Below, one piece after another: positions 31,822 to 39,329 of a stretch of DNA of 64,000 nt. The stretch comes from Bacteroidota bacterium. Its GTDB lineage: Bacteria > Bacteroidota > Bacteroidia > Chitinophagales > LD1. Location: contig CANJRM010000001.1 of NCBI GenBank assembly GCA_947476645.1, positions 25,205 through 89,204 on the forward strand, read 5' to 3'. The notes under the pieces are model-generated. The model searched no databases, was not told where the DNA came from, and saw only the letters and a list, made by a program, of their open reading frames with translations. Numbering within the stretch: the stretch's first letter is position 1; the number at the start of each line of letters is the position of its first letter. The translations under genes were made by a program, and so were the position numbers.

Positions 31822-34353
31822 CTAAAATCCCGGTTGAAACGCCAGTTTAATTCCCCAGTTCTGTCCACCGCTGTTGCGGTAAGTGGCGCGCCATAAAAAG
31901 TCTACCCGAAATAAATACGCAATGTTTTCAATGCCGAAACCTAATTCAATATAAGGAACAGGACCGGGCGAATGAAGTTCCGCAGGTACCACCAGCACAT
32001 CGGCATTTTTTTTACTGAAACTTCCAATCAAACTTTTGAAAATTAAAACCTCGCGCAACTTCAATTTATTGAAGCCCGGAATTTTGTTGAAGATAAAGCC
32101 GTTGAAGTGATGCTCCACCCAAAGTTGCGCATATTGGTCGCTGATAAATTCAAACTCGCGCAAGAGATTGTAGTTGAATTTATCGAGAAGGAATCCAAGG
32201 TTTCCCTGCGTGAGATAGCAAACCGTATAAGGTGCTTTGCCAAATATTTTTCCCGCCTTTAAAGAAAAATTAGTAGTGCCTGCTGGCGATGAAAGGCGTT
32301 GTTTGAGTGTAAAATGCAGCGTTTGATAATTGAAATAATCGCGCTCCATATTCACCATTCCAAAAGAATAGCGGAGCATTACTACCGGATATTTAGTGGT
32401 TTGGAAATAACGATAGAATGCTCCTACGAAATATAAATCCTTATACGAGTAACGCGTGTCCAACATAAATTCGGTGACGTTGAAATTTGGAACGTGATGA
32501 ATTACTTCATTTTGTTTGCGCATAAAATCGCTCACTCTCGGAATTTCGTAATAGATTTTATCGTTGATGGTGAAGATGGTGGAGAAATCACGCACCCATT
32601 CTTTCTCGTACGAAATTTGTGCTTCACGCACCTTCATAATTTTATTGAGCGTGCGCCCGCTAATGAGCGTAACTATATTATCGAACGTGAGCAGCGTTTG
32701 GTTTTCATCCTGCCCCGGCACCCGCATATCGTAACGATACATGGCTTCGAGCGATTGCCATCGTTCATTTTTGCGCGGCAAATTAAACCGCATCAGCGCG
32801 AGATATTTTAAGTCGCGGTCTTTATAACCCAAGGCTACATAACCCGTGAAATAAAATTTGCGCAGAAAATTATTGGCAGGTGTGCCACGATGCTGAAAGC
32901 GCACATTGGTTTCAAAACCTAAACGCACACGCCAGCCTTCTACGTTATTTCTGCTTAAAAAATTTAAAACCCGGCCAAAGCTGATAGGCCCCGCATCAGC
33001 ATAAGCAGCAGTGAAAAACCGCCCGAACCACTCGTAAGTTTTCCAGGCAGGAACTTTTTTAATAGTGTCTGAAATTTCGAAAACACGGTTTTGCGAAAAA
33101 GTCAATTTTTCAAAGCGTACAGAATCCCAATACTCTTTACTCATGTTTCGGGCACTATCTTCAACAATTGTTTCCTCCACTCCTTTAAATATTGAATCGG
33201 GAAAAACGATATTGGTTTCGAAGTTTTTTTTCTCTACTAATTTCTCTACGAGCAAACCAATTCTGGTTTTCTTTTTAAAAATGGAACCAACGCTCTGCAT
33301 CTGCTCACGACTCTTCATCCAAAATTTTCCATCCACCAAGGTGTAATCTAAATGCGCGTTGTATTCGTTAATGAAATTGAGATTTGCTTTTTCGTTCGGC
33401 TTGAAAAAGATAGTGCGAATTGCCCAGGTTGCAGAATCAATCCATGCGTAACCTTTCAATGCTAAATCTTCTTTTGTTTTTCCTACGAAATGGATTTTGT
33501 AAGAAATGCGCCCATCAATTTTTTGTGTATCAGTAACGTAGTAGTAATACGTATTTAAAGCACCCGCTGCAAACGGTGCATTGAAATAAGTTTTAGCGAA
33601 GTAGTAGAGATTGTCATATGCATCGGTTTCACGAAACTCATAATTGGCAACGCTTACCGCAGCGGGGTTGTCAATGCCCGTCATGTGTTCGGCTTTTACA
33701 AAAGTTCGTATCTGCTTTTTCGGATGCAGACGGTAATACACATCGCTCACCGTTTCTTTGATTACACCCGGTATGTATAAACTACCATCCATCGTAGTAT
33801 CGGTGTTTTCAAAAACAAAGTGGAAAGGTTTGAACAGAAAGAAATTGACTAACTTTTTACCCGGATTGAGTAAGGAGATTTCGAGTTTATCATAATTCTC
33901 GTAATGATAACTATACGAAGCGCCAACCCTATTTTGGTCTTTGTGTTTTAGCACCTGATAAAAAACATAATTGGCAGTGGTATCAATTTCGCGCTTGCGT
34001 TTCTTTCCCGCTTTCACGGTAATTTCCACCAACTTCAACTCTTCGGAACCCATTTCAATATTCAGCTCTTGTGTGCCGCCTCGTTTTATACGAATGCTTC
34101 TGTGCCCGTAACCTAAATACGAAAACACAATGGAATCTACCTTTTCAATGCTTCGGATACTGAACTCCCCTTTAGGGTTTGTCATGGTAGCTTTGGGAAC
34201 TCCGCCATACAAATGCACGTTCACATAACCCATCGGTTCTTTTGTTTTGGCATCGGTTACCTTGCCAAAAATTTCTGTATTGATATTGGTTTGACCAATA
34301 GAAATTTGGGTGATGAATAAAAATAAGAAGAAGAGAAATGGTTTAACCCTCAT
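31822..34353 (-). CDS. DUF5686 protein with carboxypeptidase-like regulatory domain
   Basis: 843-aa exported protein. Signal peptide MRVKPFLFFLFLFITQISIGQ; a carboxypeptidase-like domain (NTEIFGKVTDAKTKEPMGYVNVHLYG, residues of about 25-110); then the long DUF5686 body with a barrel-like C-terminal half (YSYHYENYDKLEISL; GAFYRYFQTTKYPVVMLRYSFG; ELGFGIENIAYLFRVDFLWRATYRN). Such proteins are probably outer-membrane barrels of unknown cargo. It ends 77 bp before nadK and starts 61 bp after the CBS gene. Function unknown. Confidence 0.8.
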   Translation of the reverse strand: MRVKPFLFFLFLFITQISIGQTNINTEIFGKVTDAKTKEPMGYVNVHLYGGVPKATMTNPKGEFSIRSIEKVDSIVFSYLGYGHRSIRIKRGGTQELNIEMGSEELKLVEITVKAGKKRKREIDTTANYVFYQVLKHKDQNRVGASYSYHYENYDKLEISLLNPGKKLVNFFLFKPFHFVFENTDTTMDGSLYIPGVIKETVSDVYYRLHPKKQIRTFVKAEHMTGIDNPAAVSVANYEFRETDAYDNLYYFAKTYFNAPFAAGALNTYYYYVTDTQKIDGRISYKIHFVGKTKEDLALKGYAWIDSATWAIRTIFFKPNEKANLNFINEYNAHLDYTLVDGKFWMKSREQMQSVGSIFKKKTRIGLLVEKLVEKKNFETNIVFPDSIFKGVEETIVEDSARNMSKEYWDSVRFEKLTFSQNRVFEISDTIKKVPAWKTYEWFGRFFTAAYADAGPISFGRVLNFLSRNNVEGWRVRLGFETNVRFQHRGTPANNFLRKFYFTGYVALGYKDRDLKYLALMRFNLPRKNERWQSLEAMYRYDMRVPGQDENQTLLTFDNIVTLISGRTLNKIMKVREAQISYEKEWVRDFSTIFTINDKIYYEIPRVSDFMRKQNEVIHHVPNFNVTEFMLDTRYSYKDLYFVGAFYRYFQTTKYPVVMLRYSFGMVNMERDYFNYQTLHFTLKQRLSSPAGTTNFSLKAGKIFGKAPYTVCYLTQGNLGFLLDKFNYNLLREFEFISDQYAQLWVEHHFNGFIFNKIPGFNKLKLREVLIFKSLIGSFSKKNADVLVVPAELHSPGPVPYIELGFGIENIAYLFRVDFLWRATYRNSGGQNWGIKLAFQPGF

Positions 34354-34414
34354 TCGTTTTTGCGAGGCGCTAAAATAGAAGAATTGATGAGGGGGCTTAA
34401 CAAAGAGGAACCTG

Positions 34415-35077
34415 TTACACGTTCAAATAACGCATCAGCAAATCGTAGCGGTCTTTCATGTCTTCTGCGTATTCGGTGTCGTTATAAACAGAAGTAACTT
34501 CGTATTCATAACGTTCAAACGCAGCAATGATTCCTGAAACTTCCGTAGTGTTTAGTTTGATGGTGATTTCTGCTTTTTGTTCGCGCTGATTAATGTTGGT
34601 GTAAAGACAAAGAATCTCCGCATCGTTTTCTTCTACAATTCGCGCTACTTCTGAAAGCGAGTAATCTTTTACCGCAACTTCTAATTCCAGAATTCCACCG
34701 GCATCTTTTACAGAATTTAAAACTGCAAAAGCGCGCAGGCAACTTTCTGCCGAAATCATTCCGAGATATTTATGGTCATCGTTGATTACAGGAACCACGC
34801 GCACATTATATTCTAATGCCGATTTCATTACATCAAAAATATGTGCTGTATCTTTTACAAAAGGCTTGCGAAGTATTTGAGTGAAGTTTTTTAGCGGCTG
34901 ATTAAGATGTTTCATGTTGATGACATCTTCCATGGTCACCAAACCGATATAACTGTTACCATCAACTACAGAAAGCTGACTCACATTGTATTCGTGCATA
35001 GCAAGCAATACCTGCTCACCAGTATCATCTAAATGCAGTGGGGGAATGGAATGCGATATGAGGTCTGGTGCAATCAT
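34415..35077 (-). CDS. CBS-domain protein
   Basis: 220-aa cytoplasmic protein: two CBS repeats in the first 120 residues (DTGEQVLLAMHEYNVSQLSVVDGNSYIGLVTMEDVI and FDVMKSALEYNVRVVPVINDDHKYLGMISAESCL), followed by a C-terminal ACT-like ferredoxin-fold region (EVSGIIAAFERYEYEVTSVYNDTE). CBS pairs bind adenine nucleotides and gate partner activity. In Bacteroidota this gene often neighbours nadK and porG/uppS, as here, which suggests control by adenylate or NAD level, an inference. Confidence 0.85.
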   Translation of the reverse strand: MIAPDLISHSIPPLHLDDTGEQVLLAMHEYNVSQLSVVDGNSYIGLVTMEDVINMKHLNQPLKNFTQILRKPFVKDTAHIFDVMKSALEYNVRVVPVINDDHKYLGMISAESCLRAFAVLNSVKDAGGILELEVAVKDYSLSEVARIVEENDAEILCLYTNINQREQKAEITIKLNTTEVSGIIAAFERYEYEVTSVYNDTEYAEDMKDRYDLLMRYLNV

Positions 35078-35186
35078 TTTCTTGTTCTTAATGGTTAGAC
35101 GAATAAAACATTTAAAAGGTTGAGGCGGTGTTCTGTTATTACTTGTTTTTTACAATTCTATGACAATTCATCAAACGCAAAAACCT

Positions 35187-35945
35187 TCAAGCATTCTTTT
35201 TCAAAAACCCGTCCAATATTTTATTGAACTGCGCGGGCTGCTCCATCATGGCAGCATGTCCGCATTGCTCAATAATGTGTAACTCTGCATTCGGCAATAG
35301 TTTCCGAAATTCTTCACCAACAAACGAAGGCGTAATGATGTCTTCCTTTCCCCATATTAAACATACGGGTAAATTTATCTTCAGGATTTCATCGCGAAGA
35401 TTATGACGAAGAGCCGACTTTGCCATTACCACTAAACGAATTGCCTTGGCACGGTCGTTTACAATACCGAAAACTTCATCGGTCAATTCTTTAGTTGCCA
35501 TAGAAGGATTGTAAAAAGTTCCTTCGGTTTTCTTTTTCACGTATTCGTAATCGCCTTTGCGCGGGTAGGTATCACCTAACGAATTTTCAAACAAACCTGA
35601 ACTGCCGGTGAGTGTCATCGTCTTTACTTTCTCAGGTTTGCGCAGGCAATACATTTGTGCAATGTGCCCGCCCAACGAATTTCCAATCAAATGAACCTTT
35701 GCATATTTTTTGTGCTCAATAAACTCATCAATGTAATCTACCATTCCGGTGACGGTGGTTTGGTCTATTTCTAAAGTGTACAGCGGTAAAAGAGGAATGG
35801 CAACTTTGTAATTCGGAGAAAAATAAGTGATGAGTTCATTGAAGTTACTGAGTGCTCCGAACAAACCATGCAACAAAACAATTGCCTCGCCTTCACCCTC
35901 TTCGCAATAATTGAAACGTTGTTCGTGCTTTACTTCAAATGACAT
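35187..35945 (-). CDS. Alpha/beta hydrolase
   Basis: 252-aa serine hydrolase. LLHGLFGALSNF supplies the oxyanion-hole region, GNSLGGHIAQMYCL the nucleophile Ser in GNSLGG, WGKEDIITP the Asp and CGHAAMMEQP the His of the triad. No signal peptide. The substrate could be an ester, lactone or peroxide; context (envelope and NAD genes) does not say. Its start lies 170 bp after an intergenic element that carries GACCA/TGGTC word repeats. Confidence 0.9.
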   Translation of the reverse strand: MSFEVKHEQRFNYCEEGEGEAIVLLHGLFGALSNFNELITYFSPNYKVAIPLLPLYTLEIDQTTVTGMVDYIDEFIEHKKYAKVHLIGNSLGGHIAQMYCLRKPEKVKTMTLTGSSGLFENSLGDTYPRKGDYEYVKKKTEGTFYNPSMATKELTDEVFGIVNDRAKAIRLVVMAKSALRHNLRDEILKINLPVCLIWGKEDIITPSFVGEEFRKLLPNAELHIIEQCGHAAMMEQPAQFNKILDGFLKKNA

Positions 35946-36039
35946 TCAGGAAATTTCGTTCAGGACGAAAGTAATTTTTTGAAGAGAAAGTAAAATTGCG
36001 TTTGCGTTAAGGAATATGAACAACGGGTTTTGTTTGTAG

Positions 36040-36125
36040 TGTAAACCGACCATAGACCACTGACCGCTGACCATTGAAATACAAATTCTGTTTTACAATG
36101 GTCAATGGTCGTTCGTCAATTGTCA
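36040..36125. repeat. GACCATTG/CAATGGTC word-repeat element
   Basis: The plus strand from about 36040 reads variants of GACCATAGACCACTGACC and GCTGACCATTG, then after an AT spacer CAATGGTCAATGGTCG and CGTCAATTGTCAATC. The two halves are approximate inverted copies of GACCATTG words and would pair as a long imperfect hairpin. It lies between the alpha/beta hydrolase start and the glutamine amidotransferase stop. Similar GTCAATTGTCAA words recur in the 50.6-kb sorting domain. Confidence 0.6.
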
Positions 36126-36685
36126 ATCTCTCGAAACCAATTCTTCATTAACTGCAAACCGTGTGGTGTAAGAATAGATTCAGGATGAAACTGCACGCCT
36201 GCAATTTTTAATGTGGGATGCGCAATCGCCATTACTTCATTTTCTTTTGTGATGGCAGTTATCCGCAATTCGGTTTTCTCCAACTCCGTTAGTATTAACG
36301 AATGATAACGCATAACGGCAAATTCGGCAGGCAGGTTGTTGAAGAGGTAGCTTTTGTTGTGTGTGATGAAAGAAGTTTTTCCGTGCATCGGTTTTATTGC
36401 CTTCACCAGCTTTGCTCCGAAAAATTCTCCTATTGCCTGATGACCGAGGCAGATGCCGAGTATTGGTTTTGTTTGATGAAAGCGTTCGATGAACTTCATC
36501 GTAATTCCTGCTTCATGTGGCGTTTTAGGTCCGGGAGAAATTATTGCGGAAGAGAAATTGAGTTGTTCAATCTCCTCTAAACTCATTTCATCGTTGCGAA
36601 TAACACGGCATTGTTTTCCGCATTGAAGAATATAATCGCGGAGGTTGTAAGTGAAAGAGTCGTAGTTGTCGAGAAGTACAATCAT
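36116..36685 (-). CDS. Glutamine amidotransferase, anthranilate/aminodeoxychorismate synthase component II
   Basis: 189-aa class I glutamine amidotransferase. Nucleophile Cys in LGICLGHQAIGEFFG, oxyanion-type ISPGPKTPHEAG, and the His-Glu pair in GVQFHPESILTPHG. It supplies ammonia to chorismate-using enzymes; TrpG and PabA cannot be told apart here because no trpE/pabB partner adjoins. Its stop region overlaps the GTCAAT word repeat, and a GCAGAG palindromic element lies between its start and cvpA. Confidence 0.9.
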   Translation of the reverse strand: MIVLLDNYDSFTYNLRDYILQCGKQCRVIRNDEMSLEEIEQLNFSSAIISPGPKTPHEAGITMKFIERFHQTKPILGICLGHQAIGEFFGAKLVKAIKPMHGKTSFITHNKSYLFNNLPAEFAVMRYHSLILTELEKTELRITAITKENEVMAIAHPTLKIAGVQFHPESILTPHGLQLMKNWFREIDN

Positions 36686-36689
36686 AATA

Positions 36690-36797
36690 CTGAGTTACAC
36701 AGAGATTCACAGAGGAGCGCAGAGTTACACTGAGAAAAAACACTTTGAACCAACACCTCTGCGTATCTCTGCGCTTCTCCGCGTAACTCTGCGTTAC
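36690..36797. repeat. CGCAGAG/CTCTGCG palindromic intergenic element
   Basis: About 108 bp between the amidotransferase start and the cvpA stop consist of words such as GAGTTACACAGAG, CAGAGGAGCGCAGAGTTAC on one side, and CTCTGCGTATCTCTGCGC, CCGCGTAACTCTGCG on the other. The halves are inverted copies, so the transcript could fold into one long hairpin. The same word family is known from intergenic regions across Bacteroidota, from general knowledge. The 3' end overlaps the last codons of cvpA. Confidence 0.75.
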
Positions 36798-37315
36798 TTA
36801 ATTCCAAAGAGCTCATCAAACTTTCCAAACGTGTCTTTAAACATAGGAACTACCGAGCCCGAAACTTCCATCACCTTGGGAGCGAGATTGGAAATGTATG
36901 GATACACATGCGAGGTTTCTTTTTGCTTTGCAGGAACCACATCTAAGCGGTTCAAAAACCAAATGAAAACGCACAACACATACAAGCCAACAAGCGAATG
37001 AAGTATGCCGCCAAAAATCTGGTTGAACAGATTCATGGAAAATGATTTGAGGATTTGTTCCAATCCCCAGCCTATTAGTTTCATTAAACCAACTACTATG
37101 GCAAGCACTAAAATAAAAGCAATAATGGCGAGTGTTTTAGGTTCGAAATGCGCGAAGCCGTGCAGCAGGTTCACCATCATATAGCTGAACTTGAGTGCGG
37201 CTACAATACCGAGGAACCATCCGAGAATGGAAAACAGGGAATAGATAATTCCGTTTTTATAGCCCTGGTAAAAACCAAGCGCAACGAAGATTAAGAAGAG
37301 AATATCGAATACCAT
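36794..37315 (-). CDS. cvpA: CvpA family membrane protein
   Basis: 173 aa with four predicted membrane helices: FDILFLIFVALGFYQGYKNG (the typical CvpA opening), FSILGWFLGIVAALKFSYMMV, LAIIAFILVLAIVVGLMKLI and HSLVGLYVLCVFIWFLNRL. CvpA homologues are linked to purine-related colicin V production and bile-stress tolerance; the mechanism is unknown. It follows YqeY by 39 bp, where AAAGTTCAAAG words repeat (37320-37353). Confidence 0.82.
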   Translation of the reverse strand: MVFDILFLIFVALGFYQGYKNGIIYSLFSILGWFLGIVAALKFSYMMVNLLHGFAHFEPKTLAIIAFILVLAIVVGLMKLIGWGLEQILKSFSMNLFNQIFGGILHSLVGLYVLCVFIWFLNRLDVVPAKQKETSHVYPYISNLAPKVMEVSGSVVPMFKDTFGKFDELFGIK

Positions 37316-37319
37316 GGGT

Positions 37320-37353
37320 TAAAGTTCAAAGTTCAAAAAACAAAGTTCAAAGA
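37320..37353. repeat. AAAGTTCAAAG short-word repeat
   Basis: The plus strand contains AAAGTTCAAAGTTCAAAAAA then CAAAGTTCAAAG, three copies of GTTCAAA in the gap between cvpA and the YqeY gene. One of the simple word repeats that recur between genes in this window. Confidence 0.5.
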
Positions 37354-37354
37354 A

Positions 37355-37804
37355 TTAAACCAACAAACTCTTAACGGTATCTGCCACTAATTTATTATCT
37401 GCTTTGCCCGCTAATTGTTTGCTTACGATGCCCATTACTTTTCCCATTTCTTTTTGAGTGGTAGCGCCCGAAGAGGCAATAGCCGCTTTTACAATCTCCA
37501 CCACTTCGGCTTCGCTCATCATAGCGGGTAAATATTTTTCAATTATTGCCGCTTCTTCTTTTTCCTTATCAATTAAATCCTGACGGTTTGCTTTTTCAAA
37601 CTCAGTAATTGAATCTCTGCGTTGCTTCACCATTTTCTGCAACATCTGCACTTCTTTTTCGGGGCTTATAATTCCGTTTGCGCCTTTTTCGGTTTTGGCT
37701 TTAATTATTTCGCTTTTAATGGCGCGCACTGCTCTCAGGCGCGCTTCGTCTTTAGCCATCATGGCGGCTTTAATGTCGTTGTTGATTGTTTCTTCGAGTG
37801 CCAT
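37355..37804 (-). CDS. GatB/YqeY domain protein
   Basis: 149 aa from the ATG at 37804 (MALEETINNDIKAAMMAKDEARLRAVRAIKSEIIKAKTEKG); the frame extends 19 codons upstream without family similarity. Helical YqeY repeats, including EVQMLQKMVKQRRDSITEFEKANR and a final ATTQKEMGKVMGIVSKQLAGKADNKLVADTVKSLL, match the tRNA-binding tail domain seen in GatB and as stand-alone YqeY proteins. It is thought to assist tRNA-linked amide formation or translation; the exact role is uncertain. Confidence 0.9.
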   Translation of the reverse strand: MALEETINNDIKAAMMAKDEARLRAVRAIKSEIIKAKTEKGANGIISPEKEVQMLQKMVKQRRDSITEFEKANRQDLIDKEKEEAAIIEKYLPAMMSEAEVVEIVKAAIASSGATTQKEMGKVMGIVSKQLAGKADNKLVADTVKSLLV

Positions 37805-37925
37805 AGTTTTAGAATTTATGAGGCGAATGTAGAAAAGTGAAGCAGAATTTTTTTGCATCAAAAACAGAAGTTTTATATTTAATGCAAGGAACCTAACCGG
37901 ATTTCATTCACCCAAATAAGGCAGT

Positions 37926-38144
37926 ATGAAAAACCCGGAAAACACGCATGACCCTAAACCAACCAAAAGAGAATTAGAAATTTTAAAAGAGCTCGCCACA
38001 GGCTTAACTTCTAAAGAAGTAGCCGCCAAGCTTTGCCTTTCGGTGCGCACGGTTGAAAAACACCGCGAAAATATTTATGTGAAACTGAACGTAAAAAACG
38101 GTTGCGCTGCCATGAACAAAGCCAAAGACCTGAAGTGGCTTTAG
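37926..38144 (+). CDS. Solo LuxR-type HTH protein
   Basis: 72-aa protein made almost wholly of a GerE/LuxR C-terminal DNA-binding domain: KPTKRELEILKELATGLTSKEVAAKLCLSVRTVEKHRENIYVKLNVKN. There is no receiver or ligand-binding domain, so it may act by dimerising or binding DNA constitutively. An exact 14-bp palindrome, AAACTACGTAGTTT, at 38150-38163 just after its stop could be a binding site. First gene of the accessory region that ends at 42003. Transcribed toward the unknown 165-aa gene. Confidence 0.85.
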   Translation: MKNPENTHDPKPTKRELEILKELATGLTSKEVAAKLCLSVRTVEKHRENIYVKLNVKNGCAAMNKAKDLKWL

Positions 38145-38149
38145 TTTAA

Positions 38150-38191
38150 AAACTACGTAGTTTCCCGTATAGGACAAATGCGTACTAGTAC
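38150..38191. promoter_or_regulatory. Two palindromes before the 165-aa gene
   Basis: Perfect inverted repeats AAACTACGTAGTTT (38150-38163) and GTACTAGTAC (38182-38191) lie in the 85-bp gap between the LuxR-HTH gene and the next start. They are candidate operators for the solo LuxR regulator. No clear TAnnTTTG box is present. Confidence 0.4.
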
Positions 38192-38229
38192 AGATTTTTG
38201 CTGCCATTAATTAATCTAAAAACAGACAA

Positions 38230-38727
38230 ATGGCAAACGTTACTACCAACCTCGTTAACAGCATCATCATTCCCGCTGACCAGACTGCACTCAACACAGG
38301 CACTGCTGCAATGATGGCTTTACTGCAACCCTATTTTGTTACCCTAACCGATGAAGAGCGCGCTTCGCTTTTCAGCCTGCAGGAAGAAAACCTGGTATTT
38401 ACCTCGCTGGCTTTGCAACAGGCACAAAGCCTCGGCAGTTTAATGCCTCCGGCTTTAAGCAGTCTGGTTACTAACCTCAGTAACGATTTAGAATTGCAAC
38501 AACAGTTAGCCGAATTTGAAAACAATTTTATTAAACAGCTGGCACAAAAAACTGCAGACACTAAACGCAGAGCAGGGCACGAAGCCTTTGTGGGGGGATT
38601 GGCTGTTTACAAAATTATTGAAGCACTGGCGGCTGTGGGGGTTGACAGCGCGCAAACAGCGTATGATATTTTGAAAGTAAGATTTGCTAACCAGGGCGGA
38701 AACGGAGGAGCGCAGCCCAATCCGTAG
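38230..38727 (+). CDS. Conserved-looking helical protein of unknown function
   Basis: 165 aa, soluble, mostly helical, no signal peptide. Notable pattern: ADQTALNTGTAAMMALLQPYFVTLTDEERASLFSLQEENLVFTSLALQQAQ, then GHEAFVGGLAVYKIIEALAAVGVDSAQTAYDILKVRF and a short Gly/Asn/Pro tail. It resembles small Bacteroidota proteins of about 150-165 aa without a named function, as I recall. It lies downstream of the solo LuxR regulator and is closed by a strong terminator (38746-38773). I cannot assign a role. Confidence 0.75.
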   Translation: MANVTTNLVNSIIIPADQTALNTGTAAMMALLQPYFVTLTDEERASLFSLQEENLVFTSLALQQAQSLGSLMPPALSSLVTNLSNDLELQQQLAEFENNFIKQLAQKTADTKRRAGHEAFVGGLAVYKIIEALAAVGVDSAQTAYDILKVRFANQGGNGGAQPNP

Positions 38728-38745
38728 TTTGTTTGAAGAAAACGT

Positions 38746-38777
38746 AACAGGCATCCGGCACCGGATGCCTGTTTTTG
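38746..38777 (+). terminator. Rho-independent terminator
   Basis: AACAGGCATCCGG (38746-38758), CA, CCGGATGCCTGTT (38761-38773), continuing into TTTG. A perfect 13-bp stem followed by a T run on the plus strand. It ends the 165-aa gene and separates it from the repeat array that follows. Confidence 0.92.
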
Positions 38778-38781
38778 TTAG

Positions 38782-38970
38782 TCTTTAACCTAACGCTGTA
38801 AGGTTAAACTCTAACACGGTTAGCCGATAACCTAACACAGTATGGATTTAACCAAACGTTGTTTCAAAATAACCAAACGCTGTTTGGGCAAACACTAACA
38901 ATGTTCTGTTTAAGCCTTACGCAGTTAGCCTTTAACCTTACAATGTTTCATTTAAACCTTACAAAGTTCT
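38782..38970. repeat. 21-bp-period tandem repeat array II (9 units)
   Basis: Nine units of exactly 21 bp start at 38782, 38803, 38824, 38845, 38866, 38887, 38908, 38929 and 38950. Each contains a core such as CTAACACGGTTAG, CAAACGCTGTTTG or CTTACGCAGTTAG: 5-bp arms around 3 nt. The unit rule (TAACC or similar, AC, NNN, GTT) repeats without gaps and ends exactly at the ATG at 38971, where TAACC appears again in the first codons. It is unlike array I in sequence but has the same period and the same arm-3nt-arm layout. No ORF is taken from it. Confidence 0.93.
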
Positions 38971-39318
38971 ATGATAACCATCCCTCCCTCTCCCGATTTG
39001 GGCAAAATGCTTACCAATTACATTAAAACCAACCGTAAGTATAAAAGCGGAATTGCCAATTGGCTGGGCATAAAACGAAGCAGTGTGCAGGCTTATCTCA
39101 AAAAGCCCGATATGAAAGTAAGCACGCTCTGGCGGCTGTGTCATGTGCTGAATTACAATTTTTTTGAGGAAATAACCGCGCAACTGCCCCCAGAGTTTAC
39201 TGCCGTTACCGAAAACCCCTTACAGAAAAGAATTGATGAACTCGAAAAACAAAAAAGCGATTTGGAGTTACAGGTTAAAACGCTGGAGAAGGTGGTGGAG
39301 TTGATGGGGAGGAAGTAG
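38971..39318 (+). CDS. Small HTH protein with C-terminal coiled coil
   Basis: 115 aa. Residues of about 8-60 resemble an XRE-like helix-turn-helix (LTNYIKTNRKYKSGIANWLGIKRSSVQAYLKKPDMKVSTLWRLCHVLNYNFFEEI), and residues 85-113 form a clear coiled coil (NPLQKRIDELEKQKSDLELQVKTLEKVVELMG). The ATG at 38971 directly follows the last unit of array II and its codons 2-3 still match the repeat; an internal ATG at 39008 would give 102 aa. It is the nearest DNA-binding protein to the array, so it may bind it (inference). Confidence 0.72.
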   Translation: MITIPPSPDLGKMLTNYIKTNRKYKSGIANWLGIKRSSVQAYLKKPDMKVSTLWRLCHVLNYNFFEEITAQLPPEFTAVTENPLQKRIDELEKQKSDLELQVKTLEKVVELMGRK

Positions 39319-39329
39319 AGTAATGATTA

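Noticed and set aside
38782..38970. Array II as an origin of replication with DnaA boxes.
   Set aside because: The words do not match TTATCCACA, and no dnaA, dnaN or partition genes adjoin.
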